Shown: positions 45,540 through 55,090 of the stretch, in pieces
How positions within the stretch are numbered: the stretch's first letter is position 1
Layout: every line of letters starts with the position of its first letter
Source of the DNA: an uncultured Eubacterium sp.
GTDB taxonomy: Bacteria; Bacillota; Clostridia; Lachnospirales; Lachnospiraceae
Length of the DNA stretch: 64,000 nucleotides
Direction: 5' to 3'
Assembly (NCBI GenBank): GCA_910584795.1
Contig: CAJUBZ010000011.1
Location: 20,509-84,508 of the forward strand
Notes under the pieces: generated by a model
Databases searched by the model: none
The model's input: only the letters and a program-made list of their open reading frames with translations
What the model was told of the DNA's origin: nothing
Made by a program: the position numbers and the translations under genes

Positions 45540-46238
45540 CTATTTTATAAATTTAGTTCTTTTTTTCATGATATAATAATACACCAAAATATTCTCTATT
45601 ATTATTATCCAATAAAAATAAGGACTAAAATTAACATTTAGCATTGGAATCATAACATCTTCCCATCCTTTTAGGATTTCGTGAGGATAATTAACCCCTC
45701 CAAACATGGCACCTATTATAAAATAATTGCCTATGATTAAAAATTTTAAATTAATGGAAATATTAATTTTTTTATTTTTTAAATATATAGCCATTACAAT
45801 TCCTAATATTAATGAAAAAATTAATTTTATGTACACATTTAAATAATCAACATCTACTACATCATCAAATTTAAATATTGTACTGAATTTTATATTAAAC
45901 CCGTACATAATAATTTCTAAAATTTCATAAATAATTAAAAATAATAGAACAATACTTGCAATATTAAATTTTGTTGTAATAAAAATAATTTGATAACACA
46001 AAAATATACAAATACTAAAAATTACAATTAGATTTCCCCTTTCAAAAAAATACCCACCAATTATAATGCTTGAAATTATAATATAATAACTTGAAACAAT
46101 ATATTTTTTAATATTTTTAATTCTTTCCTTTTCATTTTTTGAAAAAGGGAGAATAAGAATTACTCCCAAAATAATTCTGATAATAAATAAAATAATATCA
46201 CAATTATATTTCAAAAAAAATACAATCAACTCATCCAT
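45540..46238 (-). CDS. Multipass membrane protein, partner of the intact RHS protein
   Basis: This 232-aa, very AT-rich protein has seven or eight transmembrane helices. Near the end it has GWEDVMIPMLNVNF, shared with two paralogues at 43566 and 41079. It begins 9 bp after the RHS stop with a GGAGG ribosome binding site, so the pair is co-expressed. The position fits the immunity gene of a polymorphic toxin. A membrane immunity protein for a caspase-like effector would be unusual. It could instead help in export or processing. Confidence 0.7.
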   Translation of the reverse strand: MDELIVFFLKYNCDIILFIIRIILGVILILPFSKNEKERIKNIKKYIVSSYYIIISSIIIGGYFFERGNLIVIFSICIFLCYQIIFITTKFNIASIVLLFLIIYEILEIIMYGFNIKFSTIFKFDDVVDVDYLNVYIKLIFSLILGIVMAIYLKNKKINISINLKFLIIGNYFIIGAMFGGVNYPHEILKGWEDVMIPMLNVNFSPYFYWIIIIENILVYYYIMKKRTKFIK

Positions 46239-46247
46239 AACATCCTC

Positions 46248-49200
46248 CTATGGTGCGCTTATTCTTGGTTCATTAATATGAATTCCATTTATTCCTGTTG
46301 GATACCAGTAAGCTGCAGTTATATACTTTTTCTCATCATGAAATAAATCATAAACTTTCTGCTCTATCCAACTATAATTTTTTTGATAATTAATTTTTGC
46401 ATAATCTGTCTTTCCAGCATATGCTATAACATCACCTCCAAATCTATTACACCATGTAGAAGCAAAATTGTTTCCTTCATCATCCTGCGTAGCAGTATTA
46501 CAAGAATAAAATGTACAATATGGATGATTAAATGAACGTTTTTTTATCTTTTTGATATCTTTAGTATATAATGTTAGTTTGTTATCTCCACTTCCACTCG
46601 TATAATTATACCCAAATGCAATTTTCCCAGCAAATCCATGCGAAAATAATGTAAAATCTGAAATTTTGTCATTTTTAAATTTTTTTGAATTTATTTTGTT
46701 AATAAATCCTTTTGCTGATTTAAAATATTTTAATTCTACATTTGCTTTTTTCTTAATTCTTTTTTTAAACTTTTTCCTATCTTTTTTTGTCCAACCATTA
46801 TCAGCAATATACCAATATGTTTTTCCTTTTACAGATGAAAGTTCATTTATTTTCTTCAATGCAGGCTCTATAAATTCATAATAATAACCCTTATTTTTCT
46901 TTGCTCCATTACTATAAACTCCCCCCGACACAACAACAGCACTATGCCCACTCGGATCCACATAATTCATTGGATTTTCGTTACAGTATCCATACAAATT
47001 ACCTACACGATATGTGTCCTGGCTTAAGAAATTTCCATTACCCGAATCATAATATCTAGCATTTAAATAGTACAGTCCTGTTAAATCATCATACACTCCG
47101 CCTGTATAACAAATTTCATTATCAACCTCAGATTCAAATCTCTCTTCCGTCTCACCAAAATCTGTATAATTATATGATTTTGAACACATTCCTGTGTTAT
47201 CTGCCAGATTTGTAACACTTCCCTGCACATCCTTGGAATAGAAATATTCGCTCTGCTTATTACCATCATATCGAATCGTTGCAAATGCATTATTCTGATT
47301 TCCAATAATATTCTGACTTGTTTTAACACCTTCTTCATTCGTTGTGTAAAGAAGCAGACTGCCTTCATAGTAATAACATGTCATATTAGTTTCTTCTTTT
47401 CCACTGTCAGTTATTATAATATCTCTCTTCTTGATACGCTGACCTGCACCATTATATTCATTATACTCTTCTGATACTTTTGTGCCATTTTTATCAATTC
47501 TCACGTGGATTAATTGATTCTCAACATCATATTCATAAGTTGTTGTCGTTCCTGCCTTACCATCAATTACCTCTACTTGATTTCCCCTATCATCATATTT
47601 ATAGGAATAACTGTATGTTTTTACATTTTTCCCATCTTCTGATTCTATTCTTGTCGCAGATTTCAATTGATTTAGTGCATTATAACTGCTGTATGTGTAA
47701 TTACCAGTTATCTCTGATTTTGTCTGATCCACTGTATAAAATGAAAATACACCTTCATATGTTCTGTTTCCTACACTATCATACTTGTAAGATGATGTCG
47801 TTGTTTTATATGTAAGATTATCTGTTTTTTCAGACTTTGTAAGTTGATTTAAACTGTTATATGTATAACGAATCTCCTCATCTTTTACATTATTTTCATA
47901 ATTAAATACTTCATGCTCATATGTAATATTTGAATTTTTATCATATTGATACTCATACTGCTCAAGGATTGTATTGACATCTGTACTATTAAAATACTTC
48001 ATAGTTGTTACTCTGTCAAACACATCATAAGCATAATCTCTCTCAATATAGTCTGAACCCTTATTTAAAAAATTCTCATAATCTTTAATTGTCTTTACCT
48101 TACCGTCATTATGATAAACGTACTGGCGGATTACGGTTGTTTCATCATTTGAAAAGAGTCCGTCAATCTCTGTTATCCATTTATCTTTATTGTAGACAAA
48201 CTGAATGCCTTTAAGTTTATCTGACTTATTGTTTGGATAGTATATTTTTTCAATATTATCATCCACATTATATACATATTTTAGTTTTGAAGCATTGATT
48301 GTATTTACATCAGGTTCACTGCTTGCGTTTACCTCTGCTATAGATATGTTTCTTCCATATGAATCATACTCATAGTAAGTGTATCTATATGGAGTTCCTG
48401 ATTTTGAGTCAATAGATTTTAGTATATTTCCCTCCGAATCATAAGTATAATCTGTTTGACTATTAACATTTTTGTTGTTTAATGAATTATACATCGATTT
48501 CTTAATCTGGTTTCCATCTATATCATATTCATACCTTACACAAGAACCATCCGAATAAGTTTCACATATAAGCTGACCACTTTTATCATACTCATATGTG
48601 GTTTCAATACTTCCATCATTCGTTTCATCTTTTACAGACATTATCTGACTGGAACCATTTGTTTTTGTTTTTGCAACAGCTCCATTTGCATAAGTCAAAG
48701 TTTCTACAACTGACTCATACGTTCCATCCTCACCTTTCTTAAGGTTATCATAGCTATAAGTACCTTTTACACCTCCATCTGTTGTAACTTTAAGAATCCT
48801 TCCCTGCTCATCATATTCATAGGATGTCGTATTACCATTTGCATCTGTTGTTGATTTCAGATTTCCTGATTTGTCATATTCATTCTTTGTGACAATAGAA
48901 TTATCTCCTACTTTAAATGACGAGCCGTTAACCTCTGGATTTATAATTGTTGCTGTCAGATTACCCATTTCATCATATGTTGAAACTGAAAGTTTTCCGT
49001 CTACTGCTAAATCCGGATTTGACTCATCTGTTCCTCCTACATAAGTTGTATAGACTTTTCCACTTTTGTCATATGTATAGTCTTTATACAATCCATTGCT
49101 CATCTCTCTTACTGTTCTGCCCATTGAGTCTGTATATGTTTTTCCTACTACTTCCCCCTTTTTATTTGTCGTGGTAACAGTACTGATATTATACAGAATT

Positions 49201-52200
49201 TCTTGTCCAAATCCAGTATTTCTGCTTAAATTACTATATGAATATGATGTATTCGTTACTTTTGAGTCCGTGCCAACAATCAATTCCGTCTTTACAGCTC
49301 TATTCATAGAATCATAGGTATATTTTGTTACTCTGCCTTTTTCATCTTTTTCTTCTAAAATACTTCCATTATTGTTATATTTATTCTCTGTATTTTGTAC
49401 TCCTTTTTTTGATATCTCTGTTGTTTTAATAGTTCTAAGGAAATCATCATACTGATATGTCATAACTACTATATCTGTCCCTTTTATGAATTCCTTAATT
49501 TCTTCAACTTTTATATCTTTTTTTGAAAGTTTTTGCAGTAATTCTTCACCGATATCTGTTTGGCTTGTAACCTCTAATGTTACATTTCCTATTTCATCAT
49601 AGAAATATGCGTTTTTTTCTTCTACTGTTCCTTCTTCCAGTTCTTCTGTTAATTCATCTCCATCAGATGTATATGTTGTGTTTTCATCAGAAGTCATCAA
49701 TGCTGTCTCTTCAAAATTTTGAGAATTGACATCTTTTCCCAACAATTCCTGACTGGTAGTTACTTCTCCATCCTTTCCATAAGAATACAAAGTCATGACA
49801 TTTGTTATATAATCAATTTCCTTTACGACATTTCCAAAATTATCATACTCATATGCTTCATTTGCTGTCACTACACCATTGGCATCTGTTGTCTTCATAG
49901 TAACTGGCTGATTTTTTACCACATCTGATACTTTATTATTATAGTCATATGTATATTCTGTAATAGAACCATCTACATCAGTACTTTGTATTACATTTCC
50001 ATAAGTATCATATTTGTTACTTTCTTTAGTTGTTACTGCTTTTTGTACCACAGTATTTCCTTCTAAAGCATAGTATGTCTGACTATCAACCATATCCGTA
50101 AGAAGCGTTTTATTATTTCTGTCATATGAATATGATGATTTATTTCCGGCTGCATCTGTTTTTTCAATGATTAGCCCGGATAATGTAAAATAAAATTCTT
50201 CTTCATTTAATTTAGTGCCATTATTATTAAACTTATTAACTTTTGTTTTCGGTCTTGTGGTAATTTGATTTTCCGTAAAACTATACTTCTCAAACTCTCC
50301 GTTTGGATATATAAATTTACTAACAGAACGACCTTCAAACTCTATTTTATATTGATTTCCTTCAGCATCAGTAATCGCAGCAAGTTTTCCATCTGTATAT
50401 GAATACTTATACTCTATTTTTTTGCCACCTTTACCATTAAATATTGCTTTAACCAAGTATTCATTTTCATATTCATAACTATAACTATATTCTGACTCAG
50501 TCCCTGATGCAGCCACTATTCTGTTAATAAGACCTTGCTCATTATATGAGTACTCAGCCACCTGTCCCTTACTTGTTTCTACTGTTTTAATATGCCCATC
50601 TTTGGCATTATATGATATATATACAAAAGTTCCGTTTGTTTCTTCAATTAACAAAAGTCGTCCACATTCATCAAATCTATATGTCTCTCCATCCTTTGTA
50701 GTCACTTTATAATATGTATCTATTTCTAAATCTTTGGTATTTTTCGTATCTGTTCCAAACTGACTAGTTGTTGTTTTTGTAATAGTTCTATTTAATACAT
50801 CATCATCTATCTCTAATGACATATCTGGTGTCTCATTACAAGCATACTTATCATCTGACTTTGTAAATGTATAAACAGCCTCTGTTCCATCAATATAATA
50901 TGCAGTGTTGTCTTTTTCAGACACATACATATCATAAGACTGTCTCCATCCATATCCCATTGATGATTTAGATTCATTCTTAGAATTATAAACACGAATA
51001 ATATTTACCGGGAGCTGTGGTGCAGGAAGAGAAATATCTTCCTGACTATATGAAAAGTTTCCTCTGGATAATTCTATAGAACCCGCTCCATTTGGCGTTC
51101 TTACAGATGAATACTGATACATACTATTTTGCCCCATCCTGTTTTCAGGGATATCTGTTGATAGCGTTGTAGAACTAATCTCCTCTGAATAATCACTATA
51201 CTGAGCTGTTCCATTCTTTACTCTAATAGTTCGAAGTCGATAATAATACGTCGTATTAGCATTTCCTTCAAGCTTTATCGCCCCCTTTGAACTTACGGTT
51301 TTTAATAAAGTATTCTGTGACAAAACAACATTTGGCGTAGTTGCTCTATACACCTGATACTGAACATCATCTCTGAACTTTCCATTTTTTGATGAAAATC
51401 TAAGAATCGTATTTCCACTAATCTGCTCTACAGTATATACGTCAACTGGAGTATAATCATTAAGTTCATAATCCACTGCTTCATAGTAATAATTATACGT
51501 TATCTCATCCGAACAATTTCCTGCTTTATCAATTCCTCTAACAGTAATTTTATACTTACCATCCTTTGAAAAACTACTGCTTTGAAGCATAGCTTCTCCA
51601 CTTGCTGCTAATCCTAAAGTTCTATACTCTCCATTATCAATCTTAACCTGCACTTCTGCTAAATTATCATCATCTATTCCATTCCACTTAATTGTAGGTA
51701 TTTTATTACTGCTATTCAAAAATCCCGTTTTCGGCGTTACTTTTACGGTTCCTCTCTCCGGTTTTGTAACATCCCTATAATAAATAATCTCCTCTTCTGA
51801 TTCATTCTCTGCCCTGTCAACTGCGGAGATTACAATACTGTTCTCTCCCTCTTCTACACTTTCCAATTTCACACTGCCCTTGCTTTCGGTAAGTTTCTGT
51901 TCTTCATCATTTACAAACAAACTATGATTTTTCAAAGTACTGTCGCTGATTTCATAATTTAATACAGGCTTTTCAGAAGAACCATCATACTTATTCTCAT
52001 CTGTATCAGGATTAACTGACATTTTAATTACCGGTGCGTCACAGTCATATGCATACTGGTATCCATTATAAGAACTGATATTTCCCGCCTTATCAACAGC
52101 TCTTACATGAATCTGGTTCACCTTCCCTGATACAAGTCCTGTAATATCTTCAAAATCATTATTCTGTGTTCCGATTGTTCTATAAGCCCCATTATTTATA

Positions 52201-54173
52201 CTAACCTGAACGCATGACAGATAAGTCTCCTTAACATTCCATGTAAGTTCCGGTTCCACATCACTGTACTGTCCGCTGCCATATGTCGGATCTAACGACA
52301 GACTCATTATCTCTGGTGCAGTCTTATCAATATAAAAAGTCGCAGCCTTTCCTGTTCCTTTAATTCCACCATGATCAACGCCACGCACATATATCTTATA
52401 TTTACCTTCAGCCAGAGAACCAACGCTTATCGTCTTTGTTCCTGAAGCTGTTGTACCCAGTTTTGTACTATCCGAATATTTTACAACGTCTGTACCTGAT
52501 GCATTTTCAATTCGATACTGCACATAACTTAAAGCCTGTGAAGATATTCCTGACCAGTTTACTTTCAGACTTTCTCCGGCACGAAGATATATCCTTCCCG
52601 CATCCGCACTGCTGACTCCGCTTACAGCGGAAGCAGTCGTTGGTCCATCATAATAGGTCACCACCAGTTTCGGGACTTTCGCTGTATCTGTACTTCTGGC
52701 TCCATAAAATTTCACATAAGATGATGCACTTTCATTTTCCAATCGGAATAACAGACCATAATTTTTATTTCCATCACCAGAACCCTTTGCAACATTTCTT
52801 GCCCATGATGTTAAATCAATTACTTTCTTTGCTCCAGATGTCCCACTGGCTGTAAAGGAAGCAAGCACAGCACTCGTTCCACCCGGCTGATTGTTCCATG
52901 TAACAGTCTTACACTTAAAATCTGCTAATGCCGGTCTAATCTGTATTTTTGCTCCTTTTGTATTTGCCCCATTTTCATAAATGGTTAGTTTTGCACTCTC
53001 AACATATTTATTGGTTACTCTATTCGTTAATTCCATTGCACGGATATAACTTCTAAAAAATCCCTGACTTCCTTTTCCTACAGAGAAAGTCTTTACTCCA
53101 CTGGAAAAATAATTTGTTGCACCACTTGACTTTAATACATATACATCCGGCAAATCACCAGTTCCATTCCATGTAACAGAAGGATCGATTGTTACCGGAT
53201 ATACTCTTTCACTGCTTGTAAGATACTTTTCATCTACTACAATTTTTAAAATATATTTATTAACATTTTTCTTTTTACTTTCCAACTGATCCAACTCATA
53301 ATATGCTTCTTCACTATATCCCTTATCACCTGCATCATGCATTACAGGTGCTGGTATTCCACCGATAATATTGTCTGTGTCTTCATCAATAAATGTAATT
53401 CCACCACCAACATCATCCAGCCTTGCCATCATATTTTCTACAGACATCACAAAAGAGAAAGTGTTTGTATCCGGAACACTCTCTAATATGATGTCTTCTT
53501 TCATTCCATGCTCTAATGACTGATATGACAATGATACATCTTTATTTACATACTTATAATTTGCTTTTACTTTTTTCTCTTCTCTTTTCTCCGTAACTAT
53601 ATTGGTTACTTCCTGATTTTCTATCTCTACTGCTTTTGTTTTATTTTCAAATATAGTATCTTCCTGCATATTTTCGTCTGATACCGGTGCAAAAGATACC
53701 CTGTATTTATTATTTGTTAATAATACCGGGGTTTCTTCTTTCATTGTTTTTGGCAGATACTGCTTTGTATCTCCTGCTTCATTTACATACTTATACTCTT
53801 CTGCGTTACTGTCTGAAATAACTTTTGACTTTCCTGCTTCTTCTTTATCAGATTCATCCGTTTTTACAAGCTCAGGATTATATGCTTTTATTTTTCCACC
53901 TTCTTCATAACGGATGTTGTCTGAATAATAGACTGTCTTTTTCATTCCGTTATTTAACAGATATGTATTGCTGTCTACTGTCCGTTCGTTTTTCAATTCT
54001 TTAATTGCTACCGGTTCAGTTTTTCCTTCGTTATCAGTATTTATGTTTTTTGTTTCTACATTTGTTTGTTCCTGCTTTGCATTCACTTGAACATTAAAAT
54101 TGCTGGCAATAATTGCCAGCGCTAATAATACTGATAAAATTTGTTTTTTTCTCTGATAAAAATATTTCTTCAT
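46248..54173 (-). CDS. Secreted RHS/YD-repeat polymorphic toxin with caspase-like C-terminal domain
   Basis: This 2641-aa protein has a Sec signal peptide (residues 1-32, ending NVQVNA). A leader region, a DNRLRE-type domain (about 335-508), Ig-like repeats (about 515-980) and a DUF6531-type segment near 1000-1060 (LSRGNFSYSQEDISLP) follow. YD repeats run to about 2330 and the RHS-associated core ends at DPSGH (2406-2410). The last 236 residues form a distinct effector domain. It has His2512 in FSHGFAG, Cys2558 in FYSCNTA and a FGGDVIAYAGKT block, in the order expected of caspase/DUF4347-like clan CD folds. It resembles WapA-type toxins for contact-dependent competition. Peptidase activity is inferred. 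Confidence 0.88.
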   Translation of the reverse strand: MKKYFYQRKKQILSVLLALAIIASNFNVQVNAKQEQTNVETKNINTDNEGKTEPVAIKELKNERTVDSNTYLLNNGMKKTVYYSDNIRYEEGGKIKAYNPELVKTDESDKEEAGKSKVISDSNAEEYKYVNEAGDTKQYLPKTMKEETPVLLTNNKYRVSFAPVSDENMQEDTIFENKTKAVEIENQEVTNIVTEKREEKKVKANYKYVNKDVSLSYQSLEHGMKEDIILESVPDTNTFSFVMSVENMMARLDDVGGGITFIDEDTDNIIGGIPAPVMHDAGDKGYSEEAYYELDQLESKKKNVNKYILKIVVDEKYLTSSERVYPVTIDPSVTWNGTGDLPDVYVLKSSGATNYFSSGVKTFSVGKGSQGFFRSYIRAMELTNRVTNKYVESAKLTIYENGANTKGAKIQIRPALADFKCKTVTWNNQPGGTSAVLASFTASGTSGAKKVIDLTSWARNVAKGSGDGNKNYGLLFRLENESASSYVKFYGARSTDTAKVPKLVVTYYDGPTTASAVSGVSSADAGRIYLRAGESLKVNWSGISSQALSYVQYRIENASGTDVVKYSDSTKLGTTASGTKTISVGSLAEGKYKIYVRGVDHGGIKGTGKAATFYIDKTAPEIMSLSLDPTYGSGQYSDVEPELTWNVKETYLSCVQVSINNGAYRTIGTQNNDFEDITGLVSGKVNQIHVRAVDKAGNISSYNGYQYAYDCDAPVIKMSVNPDTDENKYDGSSEKPVLNYEISDSTLKNHSLFVNDEEQKLTESKGSVKLESVEEGENSIVISAVDRAENESEEEIIYYRDVTKPERGTVKVTPKTGFLNSSNKIPTIKWNGIDDDNLAEVQVKIDNGEYRTLGLAASGEAMLQSSSFSKDGKYKITVRGIDKAGNCSDEITYNYYYEAVDYELNDYTPVDVYTVEQISGNTILRFSSKNGKFRDDVQYQVYRATTPNVVLSQNTLLKTVSSKGAIKLEGNANTTYYYRLRTIRVKNGTAQYSDYSEEISSTTLSTDIPENRMGQNSMYQYSSVRTPNGAGSIELSRGNFSYSQEDISLPAPQLPVNIIRVYNSKNESKSSMGYGWRQSYDMYVSEKDNTAYYIDGTEAVYTFTKSDDKYACNETPDMSLEIDDDVLNRTITKTTTSQFGTDTKNTKDLEIDTYYKVTTKDGETYRFDECGRLLLIEETNGTFVYISYNAKDGHIKTVETSKGQVAEYSYNEQGLINRIVAASGTESEYSYSYEYENEYLVKAIFNGKGGKKIEYKYSYTDGKLAAITDAEGNQYKIEFEGRSVSKFIYPNGEFEKYSFTENQITTRPKTKVNKFNNNGTKLNEEEFYFTLSGLIIEKTDAAGNKSSYSYDRNNKTLLTDMVDSQTYYALEGNTVVQKAVTTKESNKYDTYGNVIQSTDVDGSITEYTYDYNNKVSDVVKNQPVTMKTTDANGVVTANEAYEYDNFGNVVKEIDYITNVMTLYSYGKDGEVTTSQELLGKDVNSQNFEETALMTSDENTTYTSDGDELTEELEEGTVEEKNAYFYDEIGNVTLEVTSQTDIGEELLQKLSKKDIKVEEIKEFIKGTDIVVMTYQYDDFLRTIKTTEISKKGVQNTENKYNNNGSILEEKDEKGRVTKYTYDSMNRAVKTELIVGTDSKVTNTSYSYSNLSRNTGFGQEILYNISTVTTTNKKGEVVGKTYTDSMGRTVREMSNGLYKDYTYDKSGKVYTTYVGGTDESNPDLAVDGKLSVSTYDEMGNLTATIINPEVNGSSFKVGDNSIVTKNEYDKSGNLKSTTDANGNTTSYEYDEQGRILKVTTDGGVKGTYSYDNLKKGEDGTYESVVETLTYANGAVAKTKTNGSSQIMSVKDETNDGSIETTYEYDKSGQLICETYSDGSCVRYEYDIDGNQIKKSMYNSLNNKNVNSQTDYTYDSEGNILKSIDSKSGTPYRYTYYEYDSYGRNISIAEVNASSEPDVNTINASKLKYVYNVDDNIEKIYYPNNKSDKLKGIQFVYNKDKWITEIDGLFSNDETTVIRQYVYHNDGKVKTIKDYENFLNKGSDYIERDYAYDVFDRVTTMKYFNSTDVNTILEQYEYQYDKNSNITYEHEVFNYENNVKDEEIRYTYNSLNQLTKSEKTDNLTYKTTTSSYKYDSVGNRTYEGVFSFYTVDQTKSEITGNYTYSSYNALNQLKSATRIESEDGKNVKTYSYSYKYDDRGNQVEVIDGKAGTTTTYEYDVENQLIHVRIDKNGTKVSEEYNEYNGAGQRIKKRDIIITDSGKEETNMTCYYYEGSLLLYTTNEEGVKTSQNIIGNQNNAFATIRYDGNKQSEYFYSKDVQGSVTNLADNTGMCSKSYNYTDFGETEERFESEVDNEICYTGGVYDDLTGLYYLNARYYDSGNGNFLSQDTYRVGNLYGYCNENPMNYVDPSGHSAVVVSGGVYSNGAKKNKGYYYEFIEPALKKINELSSVKGKTYWYIADNGWTKKDRKKFKKRIKKKANVELKYFKSAKGFINKINSKKFKNDKISDFTLFSHGFAGKIAFGYNYTSGSGDNKLTLYTKDIKKIKKRSFNHPYCTFYSCNTATQDDEGNNFASTWCNRFGGDVIAYAGKTDYAKINYQKNYSWIEQKVYDLFHDEKKYITAAYWYPTGINGIHINEPRISAP
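46924..47350 (-). repeat. Duplicated RHS core segment, copy 1 (in the intact gene)
   Basis: This is the intact gene's counterpart of 45030-45456, gap-free and about 90% identical by eye. It encodes the last part of the RHS core and the first residues after DPSGH. Confidence 0.85.
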
Positions 54174-54210
54174 TCTTTGATACTCCTCTTTTGTATTTTT
54201 ATTCCAAAAG

Positions 54211-54219
54211 ATTATATCA
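54211..54219 (-). promoter_or_regulatory. Extended -10 promoter of the RHS gene
   Basis: TGATATAAT on the minus strand lies 38 bp before the RHS ATG. No good -35 is seen. The gap to the upstream TPR gene is 120 bp. Confidence 0.5.
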
Positions 54220-54293
54220 CTGTTTTACCTCTTTTTATGATTACTATGAAGAATGTTGTTATTTTACTAACAAAAGCATAAATACACTATTTT

Positions 54294-55073
54294 TTAACTA
54301 TTAATCTCAACAATATACTCTTTCTGACACTTTCTGATATAATCAGACTCTTTTTCCTCATCCCAATCAGACTGAATCTCCACCTTTAACTTGATAATTT
54401 CTGCCCTCAAACGATTAATAATCGTATCTGTCACTCCGTATTTATCCTGGTCGATTCTTAATCTCTTGTTATTATCTGTGAGCAAATCACACATAATAAC
54501 CGACTCCAGTGATTCGTTCGCTTTATTTAAACGATATGCACATCGAAAGGCTGCTGCTGCCTGTTCATATTCAAACAGTCTTGCATATGCCACACCTAAA
54601 TTATTATAAACATCACCATAAAACCGCTCCGGCAACTCATTATTAATTGCCTTACTGAGAATATTATTATAATAATTGATTGCCATATTATATTTTTCTG
54701 TATCCATCAGAATATCAGCTTTTGCTTTCCAGCGTTCTGCTGATGTTTTTGAACAGAGAGCCTCTAAATGATTCTCCAGCTTTTCTGCCAGTTTATCTGT
54801 ATAGTACTCTGAGTTCTTAATAACAAAGGCAATTTTTTCTCCAAGTTCCCCGCCATTGGCAATAATCTGTCTGATGCCTGCTGCAATGTGGGTCTGCTCT
54901 AATTCTTTATCAATATACTCTATCAACTCTTCATTAAAGAACTTATCATCAATTAAGTACAGATAATTGTACAAATAATAACTAATCTCTTCAATCGAAT
55001 AAATATTTTTATTTACTTCTTTTATGTAATAAGGCTTATCTGAATGCACTGTACATAATCTAATATAATTCAT
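54294..55073 (-). CDS. TPR-repeat protein, last gene of the DUF5717-like cluster
   Basis: This 259-aa soluble protein has TPR motifs in its centre (AINYYNNILSKAIN and VYNNLGVAYARLFEYEQAAAAFRCAYRLNK, given as NNLGVAYARLFEYEQAAAAF). A charged helical C-terminus follows. There is no signal peptide. GGAG precedes the ATG and the gap to the ATPase-like gene is 17 bp, so the two are co-transcribed. It is probably an adaptor for the neighbouring large proteins. The specific function is unknown. Confidence 0.7.
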   Translation of the reverse strand: MNYIRLCTVHSDKPYYIKEVNKNIYSIEEISYYLYNYLYLIDDKFFNEELIEYIDKELEQTHIAAGIRQIIANGGELGEKIAFVIKNSEYYTDKLAEKLENHLEALCSKTSAERWKAKADILMDTEKYNMAINYYNNILSKAINNELPERFYGDVYNNLGVAYARLFEYEQAAAAFRCAYRLNKANESLESVIMCDLLTDNNKRLRIDQDKYGVTDTIINRLRAEIIKLKVEIQSDWDEEKESDYIRKCQKEYIVEINS

Positions 55074-55090
55074 AAAATCTCCATTCTATA

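Noticed and set aside
47081..47368. 95-aa frame, also seen as a 63-aa frame at 45316-45507
   Set aside because: These are out-of-frame readings of the duplicated RHS core and match each other only because the DNA is duplicated.
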